Assembly: GCF_009928415.1 (NCBI RefSeq)
Contig: NZ_JAABNN010000002.1
Span: 248,001-312,000, forward strand
From: Bacillus sp. USDA818B3_A
GTDB taxonomy: Bacteria > Bacillota > Bacilli > Bacillales > Cytobacillaceae
Length of the DNA stretch: 64,000 bases
Direction of reading: 5' to 3'
Under the pieces are notes generated by a model. That model did not search any database. It had not been told where the DNA came from and worked only from the letters and a program-made list of their open reading frames with translations. The translations under genes and the position numbers were made by a program. Of this stretch, positions 38,853-47,470 are shown in pieces (positions within the stretch are counted from its first letter, which is position 1; the number at the start of each line of letters is the position of its first letter).

Positions 38853-39740
38853 TTATTCTTCAGAAGATTCGGCGATATATTCTTTAATTAGTTCCATAAA
38901 TGCATGGACCTGCTTTAGTTGGAATGCAGATTCATACCCTAATAACCAAGTATCCCGTTTGAGCGGTTGTTTATTCTCATCCACCAAAGGTATTTTAAAA
39001 ATATCCCGATCAGCTTTCCTAAGTGTGATAGAAGGCAGAATCGCGTAGCCTATTCCATTAAATGCCATCTGCTTGCATGTCTCAATTTGATCAACTACCA
39101 CTGTTCTCTTCGGCGATGTTTTATAATTGCGCATCCACCAATCTTGTATCTCTTGATAATAATTTGAATCACTTTTAAATTGAATAAACGGACGATTGGT
39201 TTTTAAAACCTGCTCTGGTTTGGTAATTTCTCGATCGACGAGATATAGGGGATCATTGAACAAATGTACTTTTACCCCTTTCCAGTCAGGTGTCCCCCGA
39301 ATAATCCCAATATGCACCTGATCATCATACAAACATTTTAAAATTTCACTGCTCCAGCCTGTTACGAGTGAAATCTTTACTTGCGGGTATCTATCTATAA
39401 ATTTCTTTAAAACCTCTGGGAGCCAATTTTGTCCAACGATTGATGCAACAGCAATTTTTAAAGTACCTGAAATTCCCTCCTGCAGCGAATCAATCGTTTC
39501 ACGAACCTTTTCCTGCTTTTCTAATATTTCATTAACAAAATCAATGACATGCTCTCCTGCAGGTGTTAACGATAACCCTTTTTGTGAGCGGATAAATAAT
39601 TTGGTTCCCCATTCTTTTTCTATCGTTTGTAATCTTTGAGAAAGAGCTGGCTGGGATACAAACAAGCGCTCCGAAGCTTTTCTCATATTCATTTCTTGTG
39701 CTAAAACGGATAATAACTGAAATTCTGATATAGAGGACAT
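38853..39740 (-). CDS. ccpC: LysR-type catabolite regulator CcpC
   Basis: 295 aa: N-terminal winged helix (NMRKASERLFVSQPALSQRLQTIE) and LysR substrate-binding domain (GTLKIAVASIVGQNWLPEVLKKF; HIGIIRGTPDWKG). Very close to B. subtilis CcpC, which represses citB (aconitase) and citZ (citrate synthase) and is relieved by citrate. Here it lies next to dapH and an MFS gene; the B. subtilis neighbours ykuNOP (flavodoxins) are absent from this interval. Targets are not in the window. Confidence 0.92.
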   Translation of the reverse strand: MSSISEFQLLSVLAQEMNMRKASERLFVSQPALSQRLQTIEKEWGTKLFIRSQKGLSLTPAGEHVIDFVNEILEKQEKVRETIDSLQEGISGTLKIAVASIVGQNWLPEVLKKFIDRYPQVKISLVTGWSSEILKCLYDDQVHIGIIRGTPDWKGVKVHLFNDPLYLVDREITKPEQVLKTNRPFIQFKSDSNYYQEIQDWWMRNYKTSPKRTVVVDQIETCKQMAFNGIGYAILPSITLRKADRDIFKIPLVDENKQPLKRDTWLLGYESAFQLKQVHAFMELIKEYIAESSEE

Positions 39741-39789
39741 TCTATAACCCCTCTTTAATATGTGTTTTCCCTTTTAAATTAACACAGTC

Positions 39790-41277
39790 CTACAATTTCC
39801 TTTTGGGAATAAATAATATAAGTAAAAAACTGATTACAGCAAAAGTTAAGACAACATAATAAACCGAATGTAATGAGAACGTAAGCCCATCCTGCAATAT
39901 ACTCTTAATAGATCCCGTCAATTGATTCCGTTCCTCGACTTTTAAAAGCTTATTGGCATCATCAACTGTTAAAGACATGTTATGTTCCTTGAAAAAATGA
40001 AGCATTCTGTTATTTAGAATACCTCCCAGTAAGGCTGCACCAATGGTATTGCCTAAGTTCCTCATAAACATATTGGCAGCGGTCGCAATTCCTCTTTGCT
40101 GCCACTCTACTGTACTTTGGATCGACACGATAAAGGCGGTTGAAGTAAATCCCATTCCAGCACCAACTAAGAAGGAGCCGAAAGCTGCCCAAATTGGCCC
40201 TGAAGATGCAGACATCGTTACGAAAGTCATGCTGCCTATTACCAATAACACGCCACCAATAATCGAGGTATTCCGATAACCGATACTAACCAGCATCCGC
40301 CCTGAGAGGGTAGAAGCAATCGGCCAGCCAATGGACATGGTTGTCAAGGTAAAGCCCGCGATAATCGGTGTTTGTTCCATAACACCTTGAACAAAGGTAG
40401 GCAGGAAACTAGATATCCCTATTAGGATAATCCCCGAAGTTAAGGATGATATATTTGCGATAAAGATGGATCTCTCCTTCCAAATCGAGAAAGGCATGAC
40501 AGGTTCAGCAGCTCTTTTCTCTTGAAACACAAACGCTATTAAAGCAACAGCGGATACGGCGACTAGAGAAATACGCATGAATGACCCCCAGCTTCCCCCT
40601 TCGACAAGGAGAAACATAAGCGTAGAAATGGTGAGCGTTAATAATGCAGCACCCAAATAATCGATTTCATGTTTTTTCTTTGACACTCCTTCATGCAGGA
40701 ACAGCCATAGACCTGCTAAAGATAAAATCCCGAGTGGAATATTAATCCAAAACACATAATGCCAGCTGACATATTGAACAAGTAAACCACCGACAGCAGG
40801 ACCGGTAACAGCTGATATCCCCCATACACTTGATAGATATCCCTGAATTTTAGCCCTTTCCTCTGTAGTATAAATGTCCCCTACAATCGTTGTTGCAATC
40901 GGGGTAACCGCTCCTGCCCCAAAACCTTGAATCAACCGGAAAATAATCAATGATTTCATTGACCAAGCGAAGCCACACAAAATAGAACCGATTAGGAAGA
41001 TGATAATACCAATGGTTAGAATTGGTTTCCTGCCAAATAAATCGGAGAGTTTTCCATAGATAAGGACTGTCACTGAGTTCATTAGAAGGTAGGCAGAAAA
41101 AACCCAGCTATAAAGAGTGAATCCACCCAAATCGGCAACAATGGCGGGCATGGCTGTAGAAACAATGGTTGCCTCGATCGCCCCCATAAACATAGCCAGC
41201 ATCACAGAAATTAGTACTAGCGGCTTTTTGGTTTGTTTTCTTTTGGAAGTGCCAAACGCATCGGTATCAATACTCAT
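39790..41277 (-). CDS. MFS drug exporter, DHA2 (14-helix) family
   Basis: 495 aa from ATG at 41277, behind SD GAGGTG. About 14 helices; motif A GKLSDLFGRKP near residue 72, motif C-like GPAVGGLL near 160, as in EmrB/LmrB exporters. A TetR or MarR regulator is not adjacent; ccpC follows on the same strand. The upstream side is bordered by palindrome copy B. Not part of the B. subtilis order here, so probably a lineage-specific insertion. Substrate unknown. Confidence 0.9.
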   Translation of the reverse strand: MSIDTDAFGTSKRKQTKKPLVLISVMLAMFMGAIEATIVSTAMPAIVADLGGFTLYSWVFSAYLLMNSVTVLIYGKLSDLFGRKPILTIGIIIFLIGSILCGFAWSMKSLIIFRLIQGFGAGAVTPIATTIVGDIYTTEERAKIQGYLSSVWGISAVTGPAVGGLLVQYVSWHYVFWINIPLGILSLAGLWLFLHEGVSKKKHEIDYLGAALLTLTISTLMFLLVEGGSWGSFMRISLVAVSAVALIAFVFQEKRAAEPVMPFSIWKERSIFIANISSLTSGIILIGISSFLPTFVQGVMEQTPIIAGFTLTTMSIGWPIASTLSGRMLVSIGYRNTSIIGGVLLVIGSMTFVTMSASSGPIWAAFGSFLVGAGMGFTSTAFIVSIQSTVEWQQRGIATAANMFMRNLGNTIGAALLGGILNNRMLHFFKEHNMSLTVDDANKLLKVEERNQLTGSIKSILQDGLTFSLHSVYYVVLTFAVISFLLILFIPKRKL

Positions 41278-41324
41278 TACACACCTCAATTTGTAAAAAA
41301 ATAGAGCCCCCAAGTGGGAGCAAA

Positions 41325-41558
41325 AAGGGCACTGAAAAAGTCACTTTTATTTAAGTTGCGCAATAAACTTGGCTGTTGATTTCCGCTCCAGGCACTGCGC
41401 TTTCCGCGGGCGTGCCGAGGAGCCTCCTCGACGCTGAAAGCGCCTGCGGGGTCTCCCCTGCCCCGTACTCCCGCAGGAGTCTTCGTGCCTTCCGCTCCAA
41501 TCAACAGATGGTCTTTTACATGGCTAAATTAGTAAACAGGACTTTTTTTAGTGCCCTT
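41325..41558. repeat. Outer inverted repeat enclosing palindrome copy B
   Basis: AAGGGCACTGAAAAAGTC (41325-41342) and GACTTTTTTTAGTGCCCTT (41540-41558) are near-perfect complements about 200 bp apart and enclose copy B; they could mark the ends of a larger mobile unit or a long-range hairpin. Confidence 0.6.
41373..41507. repeat. GC-rich palindrome, copy B
   Basis: 135 bp from CTGTTGATTTCCGCTCC to GGAGC-complementary TCCGCTCCAATCAACAG. Contains TTTCCGCGGGCGTGCC, CCTGCGGGGTCTCCC and CTCCCGCAGGAGTCTTC. Closely matches copy D and the reverse complement of copy C. Confidence 0.9.
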
Positions 41559-41575
41559 GAAGTAATCACTGGCGG

Positions 41576-42019
41576 CTATTTTTTAAATCTCTTCATTACT
41601 TTATTTAGTTGATCTAAGACTGTACTTCTTGGCAGGATTCCTTCAAAGAAGCCATCTTCATTTTCAACACAAAGGAATGGATGGTTTATCAATAAGTCTA
41701 GACACTGACTAATGGAGGCAGATAGTCTTACCCGTGGAATAGATTTTTTCATTACTTCTTCCACCCGTTTATTTTCTAACTGTTCAAATTCTATCCGCTC
41801 AAGTCCTAATATCGAATCCATTATGATGGGGGTACTTATGAGCCCGTGCAGCTTATAATGTGGATCAAGTACCGGTATAGCAGTATACCCACTCTTTGTT
41901 AAGACCAATAAGGCATGTTCAAGGCTGTTTCCAATTTGCACATGGGCAACTCGCTCGGAAGGTACCATTAATTGTTTAATCGTTAATTCTAAAAATTCCC
42001 CGCTCGGAAGACTAATCAT
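41576..42019 (-). CDS. ykuL: CBS-domain c-di-AMP receptor DarB
   Basis: 147 aa from ATG at 42019 (the longer ORF adds six codons) after GAGGAG. Two CBS motifs: HALLVLTKSGYTAIPVLD near residues 35-53 and the degenerate SQCLDLLINHPFLCVEN near 105-122. Very close to B. subtilis YkuL, renamed DarB, which binds c-di-AMP and, when free of it, stimulates the (p)ppGpp synthetase Rel and pyruvate carboxylase. Palindrome copy B lies directly downstream. Confidence 0.92.
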   Translation of the reverse strand: MISLPSGEFLELTIKQLMVPSERVAHVQIGNSLEHALLVLTKSGYTAIPVLDPHYKLHGLISTPIIMDSILGLERIEFEQLENKRVEEVMKKSIPRVRLSASISQCLDLLINHPFLCVENEDGFFEGILPRSTVLDQLNKVMKRFKK

Positions 42020-42118
42020 ACGTCGAAAACTCCTCAATGAATGTTATTCTACAGACTTATTCTATCACAGTTTTCAGGGGTCCGTGGTAATTTATAAACC
42101 GTTTTCCATAGAAAAAAA

Positions 42119-42136
42119 GGAACCACAAGTGGTCCC
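42119..42136 (-). terminator. ykuJ terminator
   Basis: GGAACCAC / GTGGTCCC (one G-U) with a two-base centre, then TTTTTTT on the minus strand. Confidence 0.75.
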
Positions 42137-42372
42137 TACTGAATAAGATCAAAGATTTCAATCGTAATCATATCGATGTTATCAAACTGATATCTTTTTG
42201 GCTTTTCCTTTTCATTATATATTTCTAACTCAAATGTTTCCGTCTTTGGATGAAATGTTACCTGACATTTTCTTTCACCATTCACTTCAAAGTAACGTTG
42301 GGCAGGCTCCCCGCTTGTAGATTGTTCCTGAAGGTTTTTTAATCTTGTTAAGATACCTTGTAGCTGTGACAT
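42136..42372 (-). CDS. ykuJ: YkuJ-like small conserved protein
   Basis: 78-aa acidic cytosolic protein: MSQLQGILTRLKNLQEQ, then RYFEVNGERKCQVTFHPK and FDNIDMITIEIFDLIQ, closely matching B. subtilis YkuJ, whose structure is known but whose function is not. SD AAAGGAGG. Sits between ykuL and ykuI as in B. subtilis. Confidence 0.9.
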   Translation of the reverse strand: MSQLQGILTRLKNLQEQSTSGEPAQRYFEVNGERKCQVTFHPKTETFELEIYNEKEKPKRYQFDNIDMITIEIFDLIQ

Positions 42373-42568
42373 TGAAATATCCTCCTTTTAACACACAACA
42401 AACTGTTTACAGTTATGTTTCTCATTTGACATCTTTCTATCCTAATTCAAAGATTTCAAATTTTGACAGTCTAAATTTTATGCCAATATTAAAAGAATAA
42501 ATTAACATACTCCATTTGTCCAAGTAAAAATAAAGAAATAATGATTTTTTTAACATTTAAAGAAAAAT

Positions 42569-42589
42569 AGGTCCCTTTGGAAGAGACCT
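42569..42589 (-). terminator. Terminator of the 42591 gene
   Basis: AGGTC / GACCT extended by imperfect pairing, followed by ATTTTTC on the minus strand. Confidence 0.55.
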
Positions 42590-42590
42590 C

Positions 42591-42827
42591 TTAATAAAAG
42601 TTAATAGCAAAAAAGAGAATAATAAACAAAAGTAAAGCAAAAAAGATTCCATATGCCAGAAAAATCGGATTCTTGGAATAAACATTCTTTTGAACATGTT
42701 TAGAAATTTTAGCATCTAAGTTCCCTTCTACAGCCTTATGCTGCCTGGCAACGGAAAAAGTATATAGGAGGGAAAATGCCAGTACGGCGATAATCACAAT
42801 GGAAAGAATATTAACAAAGAGATTCAT
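42591..42827 (-). CDS. Small membrane protein, two helices
   Basis: 78 aa from ATG at 42827 behind AAAGGAG. Two hydrophobic helices (about residues 2-24 and 53-77) joined by a charged loop (ARQHKAVEGNLDAKISKHVQKN). Not recognised. It takes the place of abbA (ykzF) seen near ykuJ in B. subtilis but has no resemblance to that anti-repressor. Hairpin topology with a basic cytosolic loop is likely. Confidence 0.7.
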   Translation of the reverse strand: MNLFVNILSIVIIAVLAFSLLYTFSVARQHKAVEGNLDAKISKHVQKNVYSKNPIFLAYGIFFALLLFIILFFAINFY

Positions 42828-42899
42828 GAACAAAAACTCCTTTTACTCAAAGTTAACATTAAATTTCCACTCCATGGATGATTCTATACCATCTACCTG

Positions 42900-44111
42900 T
42901 TACAACAAGTCGTCATGTTCAAATAAGTATCGATAGGAGATATCAATAAATAAATACTCGCTGTCGTTCATCGGATAGGAAAAAGTCCGTATGGTTTCCC
43001 CTGTTTCAATGTCGCAATATACATCCGATAGTCTCCCTTTTTGTTCATGCCGCATTTTAACGATATTTTCCAAGAAATAGGGGCGCCAGCTCCAATTTTT
43101 ATTTAAGTATACGGATTGAGTGGCCCAGCCATTTTCACCCTTAAAGATATTAACTGATTTCTGAAATCCATCCTCATCACATACATACATTCGAAAAGCA
43201 ATTTCATCCATTTCTCTAATCAATGCTTGGAATAAAGCTTCATACCCTGACTTTTTGTTTTTATTAACTATTTCCTGTACCATTGTTTGAAAATATCCGG
43301 CGGTGGTAAAAACAGCTTCTAATTTCCGCTTTTCGTAAGTAATAAAATCATGAAATTTCTCCTTTAAGCGATACTTGAGAAGATCACGATGAATAAATCC
43401 CTCAGCGGGCGGATGTAAATAAAAACCTTGATAATAATGCCCCCCATTTTTCCAGGCAAACTGAAGCTGATAACTCATTTCTATATTTTCAAATAGAAGA
43501 ACAGCCCCTATTTTCCTTGCTAACAGCGATAAAGAGAACAATACATCATTAAAATTCACACCAATCGCGCTTGACTTAAGTGCCTGCAAGTTAATTTTCA
43601 AAATATCAGGTTCGAGCTGTCCAATCCGTTCAAAGTAGTGACTTTCATCACCAATACTAGCAATCGCTATTTTTATACCATATGTCCTGTAATATTGAAG
43701 AAGATGGTCAAATTGGTCTAAATCTCCTTGATATTTCCGATCGGAAATTTCCAAGATAATTCGCTTTAAACTCAACCCCTTTTTCTCAAACTCTAACAGT
43801 TCCTGCAAAAATGGTTCCCCATGTCCGTACATCAGTAACTCTGCATTTCTGTTTAAAAATAGTAAGATATCCTCGTCAAGTTCCAACGCCTTTTCGAGGG
43901 CCTTTTTAACCACCAATAAATCCACTTCAAATTTATATTCATCAGGGATCTGATCATCGTGAAAAAATGGTCCTAAGCTGATGACATTTCCCTTTGATTG
44001 ATATCTCCCCAAAACTTCATAAGCAATGACACGTTGTTCATCCGCATTAAATATCGGTTGAAAATGAGGATAGACATTTTCAAGGTCCGATAATATTTCC
44101 AATGCATCCAT
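42900..44111 (-). CDS. ykuI: Degenerate EAL-domain protein YkuI
   Basis: About 403 aa from ATG at 44111 after SD GGAGG; the longer ORF adds 33 residues. EAL domain (residues 1-255) followed by a PAS-like C-terminal domain (SWRPYFLENIVKMRHEQKG), the YkuI architecture known to bind c-di-GMP. EVL (32-34) stands for EAL; Asn87 and Glu121 remain, but the DDFG-equivalent reads ASIG (151-154) and the K-x-D motif reads KIN (Asn174). Two metal-ligand aspartates are therefore gone, so hydrolysis is unlikely and a receptor role more plausible. Confidence 0.9.
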   Translation of the reverse strand: MDALEILSDLENVYPHFQPIFNADEQRVIAYEVLGRYQSKGNVISLGPFFHDDQIPDEYKFEVDLLVVKKALEKALELDEDILLFLNRNAELLMYGHGEPFLQELLEFEKKGLSLKRIILEISDRKYQGDLDQFDHLLQYYRTYGIKIAIASIGDESHYFERIGQLEPDILKINLQALKSSAIGVNFNDVLFSLSLLARKIGAVLLFENIEMSYQLQFAWKNGGHYYQGFYLHPPAEGFIHRDLLKYRLKEKFHDFITYEKRKLEAVFTTAGYFQTMVQEIVNKNKKSGYEALFQALIREMDEIAFRMYVCDEDGFQKSVNIFKGENGWATQSVYLNKNWSWRPYFLENIVKMRHEQKGRLSDVYCDIETGETIRTFSYPMNDSEYLFIDISYRYLFEHDDLL

Positions 44112-44251
44112 CCTGAGTTCCTCCAAATAATTTTTCTCATTATACGATACGTTTAGATTCCTTAACTCGTTCTTTTCCAAAAGGATACCATTATAGTACC
44201 GATGATACAATCATAACCTAAACTCGGGGCTTCCAGAAAGGAGGTTGTTTA

Positions 44252-45106
44252 ATGAAAACCCTATGCTTATTAACATCTATGTTGGCAATGATAGGCTGCA
44301 GTCACTCTAATGAGGTTTCTAACAAAGCTGTAACTGAAAAAAATAAAACAACTAATTCCACGACCGTTGTTAAAAATAATAATAATAAAGCTGCAGCACC
44401 TGAGCAGATAAATAGGCAATCTTATTCAATAAATGAATTGAAAGCCCAGGTAAATAATGTTGAAGGTCAGAAGAAAGCAGAGCGTTCAGCAAGTACTGCT
44501 CCGAGAAAACAGTCTACATTACTTAATGTAGTTTTAATTGAACAAAACCCGGAATTGCGATACGGTTGTGAGGTAACTAGTCTTGCGATGGTCCTAAATT
44601 ATGCAGGTGTAAAAACAAATAAGATGGATTTATACCGAAAAATACAGAAAGATCCTGACCCGCTAATTAAGTCAGCAAAAGGCGATATATTACGCTGGGG
44701 GAACCCGAGTGATGGTTTTGTGGGGGATATGACAGGCAGACGTGCGGGCTACGCAGTCTTTGATGGCCCCATGATCGACCTAATCAATCAAAAGCTTCCT
44801 GGGAGAGCAGTAAATTTAACCAATCAGCCCTTTGACAGAGTCTTGTCACATGTGTCTGCAGGTTATCCTGTAGTCGTCTGGACCACCGGAGATTACCGCC
44901 TGCCGGACCGCTGGGAAAGCTGGTATCACGGAAAGCAATTCATTAGAACACCACTAGATTTGCACGCTGTCGTCCTTGTCGGATATGATTCCAACCATGT
45001 ATACTTAAATGATCCTTTATCTGGGAGAAAACAAGTCAGAGTAAATAAGGAACAATTTATTAGATCTTGGAAAGCATTGCAATCACGTGCTGTTAGTTAT
45101 AAGTAG
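44252..45106 (+). CDS. C39-like peptidase lipoprotein
   Basis: 284 aa. Lipobox IGC (Cys16); long Asn/Thr/Lys-rich disordered linker to about residue 90; then a papain-like C39_2 domain: catalytic Cys in LRYGCEVTSLAMVLNYAG, His in LDLHAVVLVGYD, Asn/Asp in YLNDPLSG. The catalytic triad looks complete. SD AAGGAGG. Unlike bacteriocin-exporter C39 domains it has no transporter fusion, and no double-glycine substrate was seen nearby. Probably extracytoplasmic, membrane-anchored. Confidence 0.88.
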   Translation: MKTLCLLTSMLAMIGCSHSNEVSNKAVTEKNKTTNSTTVVKNNNNKAAAPEQINRQSYSINELKAQVNNVEGQKKAERSASTAPRKQSTLLNVVLIEQNPELRYGCEVTSLAMVLNYAGVKTNKMDLYRKIQKDPDPLIKSAKGDILRWGNPSDGFVGDMTGRRAGYAVFDGPMIDLINQKLPGRAVNLTNQPFDRVLSHVSAGYPVVVWTTGDYRLPDRWESWYHGKQFIRTPLDLHAVVLVGYDSNHVYLNDPLSGRKQVRVNKEQFIRSWKALQSRAVSYK

Positions 45107-45132
45107 AAAGCAGTCACCTCGACTGCTTTTTT
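45107..45132 (+). terminator. Terminator of the C39-like gene
   Basis: AAAGCAGTC / GACTGCTTT with a five-base loop, then TTTT. Confidence 0.8.
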
Positions 45133-45213
45133 AGCATTATTTCTTTTTTTTTGAATAAACACTTACAAATAACCTTTTTAATAGACAGTTATTAACTAAG
45201 AAAAAAGGGCAGG

Positions 45214-46092
45214 ATGGTAGATGGTATGATTAGAAAACAAACAAGAAGGACATTTATAAAAAGGATGATGGGTTCGTTCTTGGCTGTTCTAGGATTAAGT
45301 TCAGGCGGTTATTTTTATGCCAACCGTATCGAGCCCTCGCTCTTGGAAATTAATGAACTGGAAATGAAACATAGCTTAATTCCTAAAGGTTTTGAAGGAT
45401 TAAGGGTAATACAATTTAGTGATACTCATATAGGATTCCAATACAATTTAGCTGAATTCAAAAGATTAGTAAATAAAATTAATGATTTAAAACCCGACAT
45501 CATTTTGTTTACTGGTGACTTAATGGATGCACCAAATAAATATACGAAAATAAATGAATTAGTCTCTATATTAAAAAGTTTACATGCCCCGCTCGGGAAG
45601 TATTGCATCTTTGGAAACCACGACCACGGTGGTTATGGCTCAGAAATATACAGAAATATTATGGAATCCACAAACTTTAAGGTCCTATTAAACATGTCAG
45701 TTAAAATTAGAAAAGATGGGAGCACGATTTACCTTATTGGAATTGATGATGCCATGTTAGGAAATCCAGACCTGCCTTTAGCTCTTAAAAATGTTCCTAG
45801 AAGCAGCTTTAAAATATTGTTATCCCACGCACCTGATTTAGCAGAATCAGCCGCCCAATATCCTATACAATGGCAAATCAGCGGACACAGTCATGGTGGA
45901 CAAGTTAAATTGCCTTTCCTAGGTGCCCTCATCATGCCGCCATTTGCCCAAAAGTATCCCGAAGGACTCTACACTATTAAAGGCAGCTATCCCTTAAACC
46001 TTTATGTTAATAGAGGGATTGGGACAACCAGGCTCCCTTTTCGCTTTATGGCTAAACCAGAACTCACCATTTATACACTAAAATCAATATGA
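45214..46092 (+). CDS. ykuE: Tat-exported metallophosphoesterase YkuE
   Basis: 292 aa. Twin-arginine signal RRTFIKR near residue 10 with a hydrophobic stretch after it; the calcineurin-type metal motifs FSDTHIG, GDLMD, GNHDHGG and GHSHGG are in order. B. subtilis YkuE is a Tat substrate retained at the cell wall, and the C-terminal LYVNRGIGTTRLPFRF matches it. Expected to hydrolyse phosphodiesters outside the membrane; natural substrate unknown. Two ATGs (45214, 45226) are possible starts. Confidence 0.92.
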   Translation: MVDGMIRKQTRRTFIKRMMGSFLAVLGLSSGGYFYANRIEPSLLEINELEMKHSLIPKGFEGLRVIQFSDTHIGFQYNLAEFKRLVNKINDLKPDIILFTGDLMDAPNKYTKINELVSILKSLHAPLGKYCIFGNHDHGGYGSEIYRNIMESTNFKVLLNMSVKIRKDGSTIYLIGIDDAMLGNPDLPLALKNVPRSSFKILLSHAPDLAESAAQYPIQWQISGHSHGGQVKLPFLGALIMPPFAQKYPEGLYTIKGSYPLNLYVNRGIGTTRLPFRFMAKPELTIYTLKSI

Positions 46093-46210
46093 AACGCGCA
46101 CATTTTTTAAGCGAATTGTACGAAAAGCCGGAAAATTATCTTCACCTTATTTCTATTTTTCTTAAAACAAGTTATAATATAGATGTTTTTAAAGAATGAA
46201 AGGAGCCCAT

Positions 46211-46690
46211 ATGTTGAATCACGATCAGAGTTATCCTCGTAACAAATTAAATCTAACCATTGAAAACCTCTCCCAAGCTGTCTTTATCGTGAATCGTCAT
46301 GCTAAAACAGCAACGAACCCCAAATATTTATACAAATTGAAAAAAGAATCATTGAAAAAACTAATTGATGAAGGAAAAGCTAGGAAAGTGGGTCTCCATT
46401 TTTCTGATCATCCTCGGAACAGCCAGCAGCAATCAGATGTACTTGTAGAATGTGGAAAATATACCTTCCATATTCCCCCTTCAAAATCTGATTTTCATGA
46501 TCTTCCCCATCTAGGGAAACTAGATGGAAGTGTTAGGAATCCGAAGGCACATATCTCTCTTAATGCTGCTAAAGCTCTATTGCAATCCTATACAGGAATC
46601 AGAGAATCAGAAAATCAAAATCCTTCCCCACGACAAAACCAAAGAGCGTACCAGAAACCTATATTTAAAAAATTAGGCGAACGCTATTAA
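46211..46690 (+). CDS. ykyB: YkyB-like conserved protein
   Basis: 159 aa from ATG at 46211, five bases after AAAGGAG. Basic, cytosolic: AVFIVNRHAKTATNPKYLY, LHFSDHPRNSQQQSDVLVECG and LPHLGKLDGSVRNPKAHISL match B. subtilis YkyB closely. No domain of known function; the C-terminal 35 residues look disordered (NQNPSPRQNQRAY). Follows ykuE on the same strand with about 120 bp between. Confidence 0.9.
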   Translation: MLNHDQSYPRNKLNLTIENLSQAVFIVNRHAKTATNPKYLYKLKKESLKKLIDEGKARKVGLHFSDHPRNSQQQSDVLVECGKYTFHIPPSKSDFHDLPHLGKLDGSVRNPKAHISLNAAKALLQSYTGIRESENQNPSPRQNQRAYQKPIFKKLGERY

Positions 46691-46702
46691 TAATACCTAA
46701 TC

Positions 46703-46731
46703 AAAGTCAGGAAGCTTCCTGACTTTTTTCA
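46703..46731 (+). terminator. ykyB terminator
   Basis: AAAGTCAGGA / TCCTGACTTT with an AGCT loop, then TTTT. Confidence 0.85.
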
Positions 46732-46916
46732 TTGCTAACAGTCCACAAATCCTTTTCAGCGCCTCTCATTTGTAAGCGTTTTTTTATTTTTGTAATATCT
46801 TCTTGATAATTTTGTGAACAACGAACCAAACACATAGACTAGCAAGTAAATCCGACTTACAATAATGACGGAAATAATAATTAACCAGAATAATCCATTA
46901 AAGAGGTGCATTTACA

Positions 46917-47117
46917 ATGAAGGGGACTGCTATCCTTTTTCAGGAGCGGAATATTACGTTTATTGAAGATGTTGAACATTCCTTTTATGAAGAAATCAAA
47001 GATCAGTGCGATTGTGAACATTGCAACTGCAAAATTAATAACAAAACAGTTGATTTCGGTTCAGTTTCACCCGTTTTTTGGCATGAAGATGATATTGATT
47101 GGGATTATGGATATTAA
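46917..47117 (+). CDS. Small acidic protein with a cysteine cluster
   Basis: 66 aa behind AAAGAGGTG. The middle carries CDCEHCNC (residues 31-38), four cysteines and a histidine within eight residues, a plausible metal site; the C-terminus is acidic and Trp-rich (WHEDDIDWDYGY). Not recognised. It stands alone between ykyB and palindrome copy C, with a possible terminator after it. A real gene is likely from the ribosome site and composition. Confidence 0.65.
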   Translation: MKGTAILFQERNITFIEDVEHSFYEEIKDQCDCEHCNCKINNKTVDFGSVSPVFWHEDDIDWDYGY

Positions 47118-47138
47118 GACCATTTTTCATATAAACCA

Positions 47139-47180
47139 TAAAAAAACGGTTTCGAGCTAAAACTCTGCCGTTTTTTTGCA
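47139..47180 (+). terminator. Possible terminator of the 46917 gene
   Basis: AAAACGG and CCGTTTT arms separated by about 18 nt, then more T; the loop is long. Confidence 0.4.
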
Positions 47181-47197
47181 AACTTTATTAAAAGAAT

Positions 47198-47382
47198 GGC
47201 TGTGTTAAAGAAAATTGTTGATTTTTAAACCCACTGTTGATTGGAGCGGAAGGCACGCAGACTCCTGTGGGAGTACGGTTCAGGTGAGACCCCGCAGGCG
47301 TAAGCGCCGAGGAGGCTCACCGAAACGCCCACGGAAAGCGAAGTGCCTGGAGTGGAAATCAACAGCCATGTTTAACACAGCC
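47198..47382. repeat. 12-bp outer inverted repeat around palindrome copy C
   Basis: GGCTGTGTTAAA (47198-47209) and TTTAACACAGCC (47371-47382) are perfect complements enclosing copy C. The TTTAACACAG part also flanks the mini-palindrome at 14189. Confidence 0.7.
47234..47365. repeat. GC-rich palindrome, copy C (opposite orientation)
   Basis: 132 bp starting CTGTTGATTGGAGCGG and ending GAGTGGAAATCAACAG; it reads as the reverse complement of copies B and D. Confidence 0.9.
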
Positions 47383-47470
47383 TAAAGAATAATAAAAACA
47401 CTCTTTTGTAGATACTTCCCTCTTAAATAGTCTATAATCAGAATAATTATTGTTTGGAAGGATGTACATA

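Noticed and set aside
41286..41612. ORFs of 72 and 78 codons across palindrome copy B (Arg/Gly/Pro-rich products)
   Set aside because: They arise from the GC-rich repeat itself; the same type of Arg-rich product arises from copy D.
44252..45106. C39 peptidase as part of a bacteriocin export system
   Set aside because: No ABC transporter domain, no double-glycine precursor or immunity gene nearby; it is a stand-alone lipoprotein.
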